64,000 nucleotides of DNA, from positions 130,324,125-130,388,124 of the forward strand of contig NC_134276.1 in assembly GCF_949628215.1 (NCBI RefSeq), read 5' to 3'. The DNA is from Phalacrocorax aristotelis. Its lineage: Eukaryota > Chordata > Aves > Suliformes > Phalacrocoracidae. Below the pieces are notes generated by a model. It worked only from the letters and a program-made list of their open reading frames with translations. It had not been told where the DNA came from and did not search any database. The position numbers were made by a program, and so were the translations under genes. Position 1 is the stretch's first letter; every line of letters starts with the position of its first letter. Shown here one piece after another: positions 11,501-22,960 of the stretch.

Positions 11501-14500
11501 TAAAGAATAGGCCCTCCCAGGTGCTTTTATCTACACACGCAGAAGAAAAAGTTCGAAGAGTTAATTACAGCTGGTGGCTGATGACAATAAATACTCACTG
11601 TGCCAGCTGAGGTGGAATGCTCTGGATCTTGTTGTCACACAGAACTAGATAGCTTAGAGAAGGCAGGTTTGCTAATTCAGGTGGAATTGAAGTAATGAAA
11701 TTCCCTCCAAGGTATAGAAACTCTAAACTGAAATACAGAAGAGAAAACACTGCATTATTTCATTAAGGTCATTTCCAGTTTCATTTAACGCTAGGCCTTC
11801 TCATCTCCTGCACTTCTTAAAGAAAACTTATAGATGACTATGTACGAGATAATTTGCTGAGATAAGATAAACAGCTGAGTTGAACATCAGAATTAGAACA
11901 GAGCTGCGGTTTCACAACAGATAATGTTGCGATTTACCTCCTCAGCCTCCTGCAGTCACCATTACATCTGTAGGTGGGCACCAGACAACTACGTATTCCT
12001 ACACCAACCCCACGTGAAAGCTCCTGCTCCTATTTCCGAGGAAGAGCAGCCCGCACACAGAGGGTCACAGCGCACACAGCACGGACACAGCTCCTGCTGC
12101 AGCCAGTGGGAGTTCTTAGTTTCAGTGAGAGCAAAGCAGTGGCTCTCCCTGAAAATCCTGGCCCTGCACAAGCGCTAGTCGCTCTTTACAGTATCATCTG
12201 ACTCCTTGCCGCCTAACTGCAACCTTTCAGCAGAAGTCAGAGGCAGCCAGTCCTGCTTTGATACAATTCACATGCCAACAACACCACAGCTGCAACAGCA
12301 CAGAGTGCATCTAAGTCATGCAAGTACATGCATGCAATTTCTCAGGTAGACTGATTTCAGTACACTGAAGTCACAGAGCCCAAAGCTACCAAAAACATCA
12401 GCTGGGCTTAACTGCAGTTTGGGCCAAAATAAAATTAACTCGACTCCTGTGAAAACTCAGTGGATGGGAGACAGGAACAAAGAGAGGCACAAGCACACTT
12501 CTGCCAGGTGGAGTACCCAGTATTTGCTGTGCATCTCTGCCCTTCTAGGAAAAATAATTGGCAAGCACTTCTTTTCAACATAATAGCTTCAATTCCACCA
12601 TTTCACAGAGCCAAACAGCCTTCCTCCCCTGTCCTCAGACCTTGTCTGGAAGAAGAGCAAAGGCAGGTTCAGTTTGGACACTTCTGGCTGGGAAGAGACA
12701 CCATTGCTAATCACGGTCTAGACAACACTTTTTCCCATGCCTGAAACAGGTGGACCCCGTGGTCCTGTCCACAGATGTCAGCAGTACTCACACTAGTTCA
12801 ATATCTCCAGTACATACTCTGGTTAGCTGCCTAAATACAGTGTACATGGCCCCCTCCTACCTACCACACATTCCCCACAGGTCAGAAAGAAGTCATCCAG
12901 GCTCCATCAGCCTTTCTTTAAGAACAGCTTATAACCTCCTTGGAAAAGGAGACACCTCCATCTCACTGCAGCACCTCAGAGAGGCTATGGATACAGCTGG
13001 CAAAGGAACACACGACCAACCACCCGAAGGACATGGTGCTCAACCCAGAGAAGGTCTAAACCCTGCAACTGTGCCACAGTGTGTGTGGAGCGCCAGAGAA
13101 GCTCCTCCCTGAGGCCTCCACTGAAATGGAGCAGAACAACAACAGAAAGAGGCTATTTTGTTGAGTTCTTGCAAGAAACTTGAACCCCAAAGATCTGATG
13201 ACAGCATCTGCTTGGGTTACAGAGGCCACTGGCACAGTGCAGAGGTCCACCGGCCCATCAGCAAAGAACAGAACGACAAAACCACTGCAACACATGAGGA
13301 GACGCTCATGGAGCTTAACTTCCCCTGGGCTCACTCACCTTTTTGGAGTACATCAGAGGAAAGCTAAATACCTGAGATTTGACAAAGTGGGCACAGAATT
13401 AAGCCATTTCTAAGCCTTATATTTAAACTGTATTTGCCTATATGACAGGAAGTAACTATACTTGCTTCAGGTGAGAGATCAAGTGGGACAGCGCATTTGG
13501 AGGTTTTCAGAAAACGCAAGAAAACCACCACCAAAACCCCACTGTTCAAAAGTAGCTTCTCTTCGACAGAAAACCTGTAGGTGAGGAGTGGGTGTAGAGG
13601 GAAGGTTGCTGTGCAGAGACCACATCAAGGGGAGATTATTTTTAATTAAATTTTGATCCCTTAACAAAGCCCTGAGTTTTAACCAAAATTCCTCCTTCAA
13701 CCTCTGTTGTTTCCCAAGGTAGATTTAGGCTGCTTGGCTCTCACTAGGGACTTAACTGCTGACCATAGAATTCCTAGGCGTATTTTAGCTCCATGCCATT
13801 GCTGGAGCCCACACTGAAAACTGCTGGGCAAGGGAATTCTAGTAACATGGATTTAAATGTTTAAACAAGGTTTAGATATGTACAGGTTTCCACTTCCTAG
13901 GAAAAGTGAATAATTAACTCTTCATCCTCTGTGTTTGAAGACAATAATGCCCGTAAAGCTGCATTGCGTAAAAACATATACTACCAGGGAAGGGGAAGAG
14001 GGGTGCAAAATCCATAGTGAAAAATGTTTTTGAAACTCAGTTCAAGGTGTGGAATGCGTCAGTTTCAAGAGCAGCTTTCTGCAGAAACTAAGCATACAAA
14101 AACACATGCCTACATACTTACAGGTTTCAAATCCATTCTTTATGAAGTCCATGTAATGAGAATGCTCAGTTATACTAGCTAGGATATAAAGCCTCAATAT
14201 CAGACTACAAGCTGCCTCTAACTAAAAATCCACTAAATAAGATAACCCCGTCAGTGGCAAAGGGCTTCTTAAAGTTGTTTTCCTTTTATCTACCTTCTGA
14301 ATTGCCTTTTTGAGCACCAGACTAACAACTCACTGGGTGCAGTCTAGTACAGCAAATCCAGAATTTCCAACACCAGCCTAAGATATAAATTAGATGGTAA
14401 ATTTATTTTAAAAGCACAGGGAGGAAGTTTTGAAACTATAAAGAAACTTATTTTAAATACAGTGAAGATATTCTTATAGCCTCCACTGAAACACTGTTCA

Positions 14501-17500
14501 GTAGGCAAAAGAAATCTATAACCCCATCACCCAAAATACAATTTTCTAGAAAGAAGGATCTACCCTAGTCTTGGCTGAGCAAGACTGAGAAATTTGCAAC
14601 AGCCATTTCTGCATCAAATTAAAGCATCGAGAATTGTTTGAGTATAGCTAATCATGACACAGGCAAGGATTTTCAAAAGACACAGCGAGCACTGACCATA
14701 CCACTGGGGCCACAGTTTGTTCCCAGCTCATCTACTCCTGGCCCGATTTTCATGTTGTACTAAGCCAAGCACGCAGAGGCCAAGGCAATGCTGGCTCACA
14801 TGCTGTCCCACTCAGGGGACAGTTTGCTGCTCGGTGAGACGAGCAAGAGCACTGCTGAGCTCTGCCCTCCTCGCAGAGGAGCCCCTCTAAGGAGGCAATC
14901 CACAACGTTTACCATAGTTTTTCACAGGACCAAAACAGAGACGGGAGTGACCCTAGTAAATACTTCTAACTAAGTATTTACTAAAACTAACTAAGCTTTC
15001 ACACTAAGGCCCAGTTTTTCTGACAATCATTAATCTATATAGTCATTTGGACCAGCCAGCCAAGGTCTCATGCATCGCTGTGTACACAGAGGGAGAGCTG
15101 GAGTTTTTCTGTACTTTCAAAAGTCAGTCCAGGAACTTAGAAAAGCTGGAGAGCAACCAGCCTCTAATGAACATAAGCTCAGTTCCTATTTTTGAAGCCA
15201 GAATAAATGAGGTACTTCCAACCTGCAACACAGGATCTGGCTGAACGAGTTTCAAGAGGGGACAAACACTAACAAAATCTATTTATCTCAAAAAAAACTG
15301 AGACCACCACCCCCACCATTTGACAGAGTAACTAATGGGGGCTGACACTTTCTCTCCTGCCTTTTAGCAATGTTTACAAAGAAACTAATAGAAGGCCAGA
15401 GTCCCCCTCAGCCTCATATCCTGCAAGACCCTCGCTCAGCACAGCTGGTACTAATCGCTGCCAAGCAGCAGCCGGCACATCAAGCCCATCTTGTGTCACC
15501 CCCCTCTAGCAGGGGATTTCACACCACTGTTGTGTAAATCCTTCTACCTACGGGAAGGGAGTGGGGAAATACTCAAACAACTATGAATCGATTCAGGTCA
15601 TGGCAGCGAAGTTTAACATGCCAAGAGACTGTATATTCTGGCTTGAGTATGTCTGTGAGGTTTCCACGTCATCATATAGCACAAAACAGATCAAAAAGCC
15701 CCAAAACACTCAGTAAGTAAGAAAAGCCCACTCTGAGCACTAGAGGTATTTTTGAAACCCTATCAATTACCATGGCACTTTCACAGTCCCGTTTCAAGGG
15801 GAGAATGTCTTCTGGCATGGAAGATACTCAAATTTTCAATCCACCCTGTTTCCCTACAGATGCTTCTTTGGATAAAATTTAACAGCTGACATCAAACAGA
15901 TGCATCTAAATAGGTAATCTAAAAAAGAAACAGTGAGCCTGAAATAGCTCCAGGTCTTTTTATGATAAACTTTTTAGCAAGAAATTTGCAGGGCAGTTTT
16001 GAGGCTCATGCAAGGGAGGAATTTAAAAAGCAGCCCACAATACGCTCCTGTTAACCCTGTTCTACGATTTGCTAATTCCTGAGAGAACTGCATACCCTTT
16101 GCTGACACGCAAATTTAAGATCAAACAGTCGTCTGAAAACTATTTGCAAAACGTTTGAAGAGGGGAAGAGAAAGGGAGGCAGCAAGCTGATTTCCTAATG
16201 CTGTATCTTTATCAAAGCTTCACTTGCCGTTTTTCCCACACTGTAACAGCTGTTCTTAAGTGTATGCCTGTCTAACATGCTTAATACTACCCACGAATAA
16301 AAGCAAATACTCTGGTTTTCATTGCATCTAAGCCTATACACAAAACTTGCATGAATCCAGTTAGGCGTTTGAGGCTTTTGATCCCAGCCCTTGCACAACT
16401 GGGCTTTACTAGTGGAATGCAAGTAAGGAGGAAAGGAGCATGCACAGCAGATGCCTGGAAAGAGCCTGGTGTTTTTCCAAGCCCTTTCCGCTTGCTCCTG
16501 GCGCTCTACTGAGCGCAAGAGTATTAACTAGAAGGATAACACTAAACTCAAAATTCACATCAGGATATTCAAGGTATTGGCTGCGTTTTGCTAAGCTCTG
16601 GAGAATTTTTCCCTTCACAGGACACTGGCAAGATGTTTCTCCAAGCATGCACACTGATGAGGGCAATCCATGCACCCTTAAGCCAAAAGCCACAGTTGGA
16701 CAGTAAAGATCAGAGCTGTATTTTGCCAGATTTGCCAAACAAATTTTGTCCAGAATGGGCACACGCAGATGACCACATTTCTAGCTCACCAGCTATAATA
16801 CACGATGCCCCATATCACATCCCCAGCTGAATCAGCAAAGGAAGGATACACACAACCAGTGCAGCAGTGGGATGTCTACACAGGTCACAGTTCAGGAGCT
16901 GCTTGGGGCTGTGAATTGAGTCTGAGAGTGACTGATCACAGCATCTCACGCTGAAAACACAGCAAGGTTAACGTTGGAGGAAGAACTACAAAGAAAGATG
17001 ACACATTGCTGTGGTTTAGCCCCAGCCGGCAACTCAGCATCACACAGCTGCTCGCGCACTCCCTCGCAGTGGGATGGGGGAGAGAATTGAAAGAGTGAAA
17101 GCGAGAAAACTTGTGGGTTGAGATAAAGACAGTTTAATAGGTAAAGCAAAAGCTGGGCACGCAAGCAAAGCAAACCAAGGAATTCATTCACGGCTTCCCA
17201 TGGGCAGGCACGTGTTCAGCCACCTCCAGGAAAGCAGGGCTCCATCACGTGTAATCATTACTTGGGAAGACAAATGCCATAACTCTGAACATCCTCCCCC
17301 TTCCTTCTTCCTCCCCCAGCTTTATATGCTGAGCATGATGTCATATGGGGGTTGGACAAGATGATCTCCAGAGGTCCCTCCCAACCCCTACCTTTTTGTG
17401 ATCCTGTGATATGGTGTGGGTCAGCTGTCCCGGCTGTGTCCCCTCCCAGCTTCTTGTGCACCCAGAAGAGCATGGGAAGCTGAAAAAGTCCTTGACTAGT

Positions 17501-20500
17501 GTAAGCACTACTTAGCAACAACTAAAACACCTCCACATTATCAACGCTCTTTTTAGCGCAGATCCAAAACACAGCCCCGTACTAGCTACTATGAAGAAAA
17601 TTAACTCTATCCCAGCTGAAAACAGGACACATGTCTACCTATGCTAAGCTCTTCTTTTATTTGGCAACAAAGAGGAAAGCAATGCAAAAAGGGCTGCTCT
17701 CATCCATTTGGTCCATTTTTTACTCTAAATTCACAGCAACAGCCAATGCTGCAGTTCAGGTCTTGCATTGTACTGACACTGCTAGCTGATAGTAACTGGG
17801 GTGGTGGGCATGCAGAAGGAGCCTCAATATGATTAAAGAAAGCCCTCAGCAGAGCCCACACTTATCTTCTTTCTCAGAAGCTTAAAGGGCTGTTGCAGGT
17901 CACTAGAGACACTTATGGTGGAATTAGGAGGAAAGAGCATTGCATTTGCCACAATGCTTCCCTAACGGAAAACATGAAGCAAAGGCTATTCTTCCTTAGT
18001 GCCAGCACACTATGACCAGCATCACCCTGCTGCCATCACCAGACCAATCATGACCATCTTCTTGCAAAGCCATCTGAAGGAAGCTTTGAGCATCAGGACA
18101 TCTGCAGGTGGTCCCTTCTACAACAGCCTAGGAGGCAACTGATAATCAGGTGAAAGGCACACATCTTCCGCAGGATCTTGCACTGCACACGAAGATTTGT
18201 GTGGGCAAGGATGGGGTAGATGGCCAAAGCTGGAAGGAGCAAGACAAGACAGCAGCAGGACTGGCTGTGGTTCTTTGCGCTATTCATTAACTTGCCAAAT
18301 CACTAGGAATGTGCTAAGAAAAGTGCTTTTTTTTTTTTTTGCATAAAATGCCTGATCCCAGCTTCCTTAAAGTTGTGGCTTTATTATCTTCATGTGGGTA
18401 ACACCACATGGTACACATCTCTCATTGCAGGGATTTTGCATTTGTAGTTGCCAGCACATTCCTTCTCCTTCGGCAGATCATACCCATTGGCTTTCTATTC
18501 TTTCCGCTTCACCACGTAGACTCCTTACCTGCTGTATTCCTGGCCTTCATTAAAACTGATGAGCTACCCCTTTAAAAACTACAACAGAAAACTGTATGGG
18601 GTGCAGAGGAAAGATGTGAGGCTTAGTTATCACCGACTGAAAATAAAAAAAAGCTCATCAGACCTCAGACATTCCCTGGAAACATAAGAATTATTTCTAG
18701 ATCTCTGCAACTCTGCTCAGCTCTATGATCAGTGACTGGGACAAATGGGAAGCTGCCAGGGTCATGAGAAGAAGAGAACTGCTGGCCTCAGGAACTCTAG
18801 TACCAGCAGGAGGAACGTGTCCGGTCAAAGTGTTGCCTGCATGCCTCTGTGGTCTCAGAGACCACGAGACACGAGAAAAATTTCTTTTATGGGAAGCTGC
18901 ATATGGAAAAAGGCTCAAAGTCTTGGCTTGCCAGCAACAGCGAGATGGACACTTGCAGCTTGAGCTGTGAGGCTAACAGGAGCCCCTACACCAGGTCCCA
19001 TCTCCTGTCCCAGAGTTCAGAACCAAACAGATGCCTCCGTGTTGCCCTGCCACAACAGCTGGCTCTGCTCTGTCCTTGCTCAGGTTTGTTTCACCCACTT
19101 CAACACTATGCACACTCATGCTGCGGACACCTCTCGTCGGCAGGCGGGAGGAGGGTCTGACAGCAGTTTCTCTCAAGTTGTTTTTTTTTTGGCAAGGGTG
19201 TCAGGTCACTGGTTATCTGGCTTCCAATGAGCAGATTCAGGATTCCCTCTGAAGGAATATTAAATTATAAAGTATTGTTTTCTCCCAGCTCTGGCAAGGA
19301 AATGTCCTGTTCCCTTTTGTTACTTAAGCTGTCCCAGATACAGAAGAGTCACTGATGGCATAGTGGTAAAGAAGCTGACAATACTGGTGGAGCACGGATT
19401 CACTATCTTGAGCTAAAGTTCAATCAAATTATGGTGGCACATTAGCAGAAGTTCAATGAGTTTGCAATGATTATGCGGACAGCAGACACAAGCTGGGTCT
19501 AGTCTAGCTTTTCTACCTGACAAATCACTTTGTAATGATAAACAGACAGTTCAATAGCCTTGTCCGCATGTGCCCTCTCAGAATTGTCCTTCTAGGGTTT
19601 GCACATGACCAGCCCAAGAAGAGCTGCAGGACAGGACAAACAAGAGGCCTGCTTCAGGGCAGGCCAGAGGAACAAGGCAGAGTAACCTCGCAGCAGTAGT
19701 TGGACAGCGGTACAGCCTGGAGCACAGCACACAGCCCACCAGGGCACAATGTGCAGTGCCACACAGCCTGGCACCTTCCTGGGGTCAGCAGCCTAACAAA
19801 AAGCAGGACTGAGGTTTGTCTTCTTGGAAGGAAAAAAAAAAAAAAAAAAAAAGAGAGAGAGAGAAACCACAGCCACAGATGAAACCACGTTATCAGCAGC
19901 AGGGAACCTCTGCCTCAGAGGTGGGCGCAAGAGTCAGATCCCAAACACACTCTGGATGCTACTAGGCTATGGAGGTAACGTGGATCATGGCCGATGCACA
20001 GCTGCCCTCCTCTATTGGCCTTCTCTCCCATGAAGCTGGTGCCACCGTCCTCATTTCATGTGTCATCCCTGAAGCAACTGCTTCTGAACAGAGAGAAAGC
20101 TGAGGTTCCTCCTACTCATGACAGCCCCAACCTAGGCCACAGCCTGACTCTGTAGAGAAGGGCATGGACATTCTCTAGCCCTCAAAATGCCTCATAACAT
20201 CTCTCAAACTTAGCTTAACCCAGCATTGCTCTAGATCCTCAAAGAGGAGCATGCTGTGCCATCTGGGCAACAGATGTTGCAGCAGACAAAACCATTTCCC
20301 ACCAGCCCTCAAGCGGTTCTGGTACCTCCAACCTAGGACTGTGGGAGACATCACCCCACATACAACACCCTTTGCTTCCACTGGAGGCAGCTCTGCTGAG
20401 CCATTGGGGTAACTCCAGTTACTTAGGGTCAAGGTTGCTGGACCGTGTGTAAGAGAGGCTGCCTCTGGCAAGTCCCTTGGCAAAGAGCTGGGGGGTGAAG

Positions 20501-22461
20501 GAAGCTCAGACCCAAAGTCTTAGCACAGAGCCACAGGGGGGCTGGTCTGAGGCCTGAGAAGCCAGCAGAACACACAGAGGTGCCCGCATGTAACACATGA
20601 GTCAGAACAGGGTCCCTGCCTTACCCAGGAGGGTGGCAGGCTTCAGAAGTACCTATCCCAGGCCAGTGCAGTTAGTGCCCAGTCCTACCTAAGAACTGTT
20701 CCCACCCCACCAGTGTTCCCAACTGCCCTGATTCAGCCGCAGATTTCTGTCATCGGCCTGCGGTGGTTTGATCCAGCCCCAGAGCCAGGCATACCACCGC
20801 ACCTGAGCACAGCCTAGGGCTCTATGCTTCAGAAGCTCCGTCAGCGGATCTGTCAGATCTACATGAGCCGGATGGGTGGAGAGAAATACAACAAAAACCC
20901 AACCATGCCAGCAAGCACCCTGATGAGACTGGAGCTGCATCAGCAGAAAAGCCCCATTGTTTGCATAAGCCACAACCAGATCTTTATTCTCCTGTACAAT
21001 CCATCGTGCAACCGTGAGCTGCATGAGACCAGGGGTTTTTTTTTGCTTTCACCTGGAGATTTATATTAAAGCAAAGTGAGGGAGCGCCTTGTGCATGTCA
21101 ACACTCATACCAACCACTCTGTCATTAGGAGAGCCTCCCCTGCACCAAGGCAGCCCGAGGGCTAGGAAATCCTAAGCGAGTTGCCCATTTTGCAAGCACA
21201 GAAGGCCTGCTGTCCACCTGAAGAGTTGTCTGCCTGAAGAATCATAGAACCATGGAATCATTAAGACCCTTAAGGTCACCAAGTCCAACTGTTAACCCAA
21301 CACCACCATGCCTCCTAAACCATGCCCTGAATTGCCACGTCTGCATGTTTTCTGATGCAGCCTGAGGCCATTTCTTCTCAACCTATCGCTACTAACTTGG
21401 GAGAAGAGACCAACACCCACCTCGCTACAACTTCCTTTCAGGTAGTTGTAGAGAGTGATAAGGTCTCCCCTCAGCCTCCTCTTCTCCAGACTAAAGAAAC
21501 CCAGTTCCCTCAGCTGCTCCTCACAAGACCTGCCCTCCAGACCCTTCCCCAGCTTCACTGCCCTTCTCTGGACACACTCCAGCACCTCAAGTCCTTCTTG
21601 TACTGAGGGGCCCAAAACTGAACACAGTATTTGAGGTGTGGCCTCACCAGTGCCCAGTACAGGGGCACGATTACTTTCCCAAGCGATCAGGTGATTCCCT
21701 AAGAGACTGCCCTAAGTAAGAGCAGCTTTGAGTTTTGGTAACTCAACCTGATGAAGGGGAAGAGACGCATTAGGCATTAGCAGGAGGAGCAGCGGCAGTG
21801 CTTGGAGACACCTGAGGCCGTACAAAATGCACTCCCTGAGCAGGAGCCGGAGCAAGAGGCGAGGAGAGGCGAGGCAGGCAGCATTGGCACCCCGCTGCAC
21901 GTCGAGAAAATCCAGTTGGGTTTGCCTGGCAGCCGCCGGGGCTTTTCTCACCCGTGTCCCCCGCCCCGGGGCACATCCCCGTCCCCGCGGGCGCGGGGGG
22001 CTCGTCCCGCCCGGCGCCCTGCCCTCACCTGCGGAGCTCCTGGATCTCGGGCGGGATGCCGTGGAGGCGGTTGCCGCCGAGGCTGAGGCTCTGCAGCCCA
22101 CGGAGCCCCAGCAGGGCGGGGGGCAGCTCGGCGAAGCGGTTCCCGCTGAGGTTGAGGACGCGGAGGGAGCGGCCGAGCGGGGCCTGCCCCAGCCCCTTGG
22201 GGAGCGAGCCGGGCCCGCCCAGCCGGTTGTTCTTGGCCAGGAGCGTGTGGAGGCGCGGCAGGGCCAGCAGCTCCGCGCCCAGCTCCGCCAGACCCGTCCC
22301 GCTCACGTCCAGCACCTCCAGCGCCGGGAACCACTGCGACAACCCGGCGGGCAGCGGGCCCGACAGCCGCCGCGGCGACAGCACCAGCCGCCGCGCCTCC
22401 GCGCTGCGCCGCGCCGCCAGCTCCGCCGCCAGCTCCGCCTCCGCCACCGCCACCGCTGCCA

Positions 22462-22492
<31 letters not shown>

Positions 22493-22558
22493 GCCCTCCG
22501 CCGCCGCCGGGCCGCGCCGCGGGGGCTCCGGGGCCGCGCCGCCCGCCGCCGCCGCCAT
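8346..22558 (-). CDS. LRRC58: LRRC58, leucine-rich repeat-containing protein 58 (complete, 4 coding exons)
   Basis: The coding sequence joins 22558-22029, 11727-11599, 10282-10005 and 8554-8346. It totals 1146 nt, or 381 residues plus a TAA stop, close to the roughly 370 residues I recall for human LRRC58. All introns are GT-AG and phases match. The protein starts MAAAAGG, has a ten-glutamate run at residues 23-32, and then about eight leucine-rich repeats from roughly residue 75 to 260 (for example [39 protein letters not shown]). A cysteine-rich region follows ([26 protein letters not shown]), then a Ser/Glu/Asp-rich tail ending RMQKVLLG. It has no signal peptide or membrane segment, so an intracellular interaction protein is expected. 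Recent work that I recall but cannot check describes LRRC58 as a cullin-RING substrate receptor acting on cysteine dioxygenase. Identity is near certain from exons 2-4; the N-terminal 70 residues are divergent and GC-rich. Confidence 0.96.
8555..10004 (-). other. LRRC58: LRRC58 intron 3
   Basis: A 1450-bp GT-AG intron. I see no conserved RNA gene, exon or clear transposable element inside it. Confidence 0.85.
10005..10282 (-). CDS. LRRC58: LRRC58 coding exon 3
   Basis: The exon is 278 bp with acceptor cctcag and donor GGGG|GTAAGT. It encodes the last two leucine-rich repeats ([18 protein letters not shown] and [15 protein letters not shown]), the connecting segment [20 protein letters not shown], and the first cysteines of the C-terminal module (NCPNPKCG). 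Confidence 0.97.
10283..11598 (-). other. LRRC58: LRRC58 intron 2
   Basis: A 1316-bp GT-AG intron with donor GTGAGT and acceptor cctcag. The open frames in it are short and unlike known proteins. No repeat was recognised. Confidence 0.85.
11599..11727 (-). CDS. LRRC58: LRRC58 coding exon 2
   Basis: The exon is 129 bp with acceptor tttcag and donor CA|GTGAGT. It completes codon 177 (Ser) and ends two bases into codon 220 (Gln). It encodes two leucine-rich repeats, [20 protein letters not shown] and [20 protein letters not shown]. The sequence aligns almost without gaps to the mammalian protein as I recall it. Confidence 0.97.
17007..17629 (-). mobile_element. Solo LTR of an ERVK-like avian endogenous retrovirus
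   Basis: The minus-strand sequence begins TGTCCTG at 17629 and ends at 17007 with CA. It contains the block 'agctgggatagagttaat', a TATA-like GCATATAAAGC (rc of 17320-17330 region), the 'cagctgacccac' region, and near its end ATTAAACTGTCTTTATCTC, which carries a polyadenylation-like signal. This is a very common LTR in Neoaves by recall. No internal retroviral genes flank it, so it is a solo LTR. Its length is about 563 bp without the nested CR1. A direct repeat gacacat lies at 17000-17006 and 17626-17632 and overlaps the right terminus, so the target-site duplication is not cleanly defined. Confidence 0.85.
17349..17408 (+). mobile_element. CR1 LINE 3' tail nested within the LTR
   Basis: About 60 bp match the extreme CR1 3' end in order: 'gttggacaagatgatctcc', 'agaggtccctcccaacccc', and the terminal 'tttttgtgatcctgtg' repeats. 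The insert is flanked by the hexamer atatgg at 17343-17348 and 17409-17414, as expected for a target-site duplication. LTR sequence continues on both sides, so this insertion is younger than the LTR. Confidence 0.8.
18327..18340 (+). repeat. T14 homopolymer
   Basis: Fourteen consecutive T in LRRC58 intron 1. Confidence 0.9.
19832..19864 (+). repeat. A21 tract followed by (GA)n
   Basis: Twenty-one consecutive A run directly into a short GA dinucleotide repeat. No transposable element was recognised upstream of the A tract, so its origin is unclear. Confidence 0.85.
21238..21690 (-). mobile_element. CR1 LINE 3' fragment, internally deleted
   Basis: The element reads 5' to 3' on the minus strand and ends at about 21238 with the CR1 signature (rc of 'gaatcatagaaccatgg'). 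Upstream of the tail the translated strand shows the conserved C-terminal block of the CR1 reverse-transcriptase frame: [33 protein letters not shown] and [10 protein letters not shown]. The block expected between the 'LFSQVSSDR' region and the tail is largely absent (break near 21350), which indicates an internal deletion of roughly 100 bp. It is a dead copy close to the CpG island. Confidence 0.88.
22029..22558 (-). CDS. LRRC58: LRRC58 coding exon 1
   Basis: The exon encodes 176 codons plus two bases of codon 177. The start at 22558 is chosen because its context (GCGGG before ATG, G after) is good and because the product length fits the family. The frame stays open upstream to 22903, so this choice is not forced. 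The donor reads CGCAG|GTGAGG. The exon covers the low-complexity Ala/Glu N-terminus and four leucine-rich repeats with the NNRL and GNRF signatures. GC content is very high because the exon lies inside the CpG island. Confidence 0.93.
22440..22500 (-). repeat. LRRC58: GAG/GAA trinucleotide run encoding poly-glutamate
   Basis: The minus strand carries repeated GAG and GAA codons that give ten consecutive glutamates (residues 23-32), preceded by EG. The flanking codons are Ala/Val-rich. Such a run is prone to length variation. Confidence 0.85.
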
Positions 22559-22960
22559 CCCGCTCCCACGGACCGACGTCCCCGCGCGGCGCCGCCGCCC
22601 GTGCGTCACCCCGGGGGCTCCCACGCCTCGCCCCGCCCCGTCCCGCCCCAGAATCTGAATAGCCCCGCGACGCCCCCGTTCCCCCCCTCCCCGCGGCCCC
22701 AATGCTCGATCCCGGGCGCGCCGCCTGCCGAGCAGAGAGCGTCTCCCGCAGCCGGAGAGGGGCGAGCGCTTGTATGCAGGTTGCGGGGTGCCCGCGGGCT
22801 GGCGGCGGGGAGAGAGGGAGCCCCGCCGAGGCCCCGGAACGAGCATCCGAGGGAGGCGGGGGAGTGAGGAGGGAGGCAACGTCTGCGGAGGGGAGGCTGG
22901 CAACTGCCGTCCCCGCCGCGGGAGGTTACCGTTACTGGCCCCCCGGGACCGTTACTGACC

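Larger units (their letters stand above)
11728..22028 (-). other. LRRC58: LRRC58 intron 1 (10.3 kb)
   Basis: A GT-AG intron that holds most of the transposable elements of this gene: a solo LTR at 17007-17629 with a CR1 tail nested in it, a CR1 fragment at about 21238-21690, a T14 run at 18327-18340 and an A/GA tract at 19832-19864. Elsewhere I recognise nothing. In particular 12740-13330 and 18720-19160 have readable short frames but no family match. Confidence 0.85.
21940..22960. promoter_or_regulatory. LRRC58: CpG island promoter of LRRC58
   Basis: CpG density and GC content rise sharply here compared with both flanks and fall off after about 22960. The island covers LRRC58 exon 1 and the upstream 400 bp. 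It holds clustered GC boxes (22631-22650), a GACGTC palindrome at 22575-22580 and a TGCGTCAC element at 22602-22609 resembling CREB/ATF sites. No TATA box is obvious, as usual for such promoters. Divergent plus-strand transcription is possible but no plus-strand exon was recognised. Confidence 0.85.

Noticed and set aside
18725-18970. 81-codon plus-strand frame that reads somewhat protein-like
   Set aside because: No known domain or retroviral motif could be identified and no flanking element supports it.
21827-22867. 346-codon plus-strand open frame across the CpG island
   Set aside because: It is antisense to LRRC58 exon 1. GC-rich DNA has few stop codons, and the translation is Arg/Pro/Ala/Gln-rich without any family similarity.
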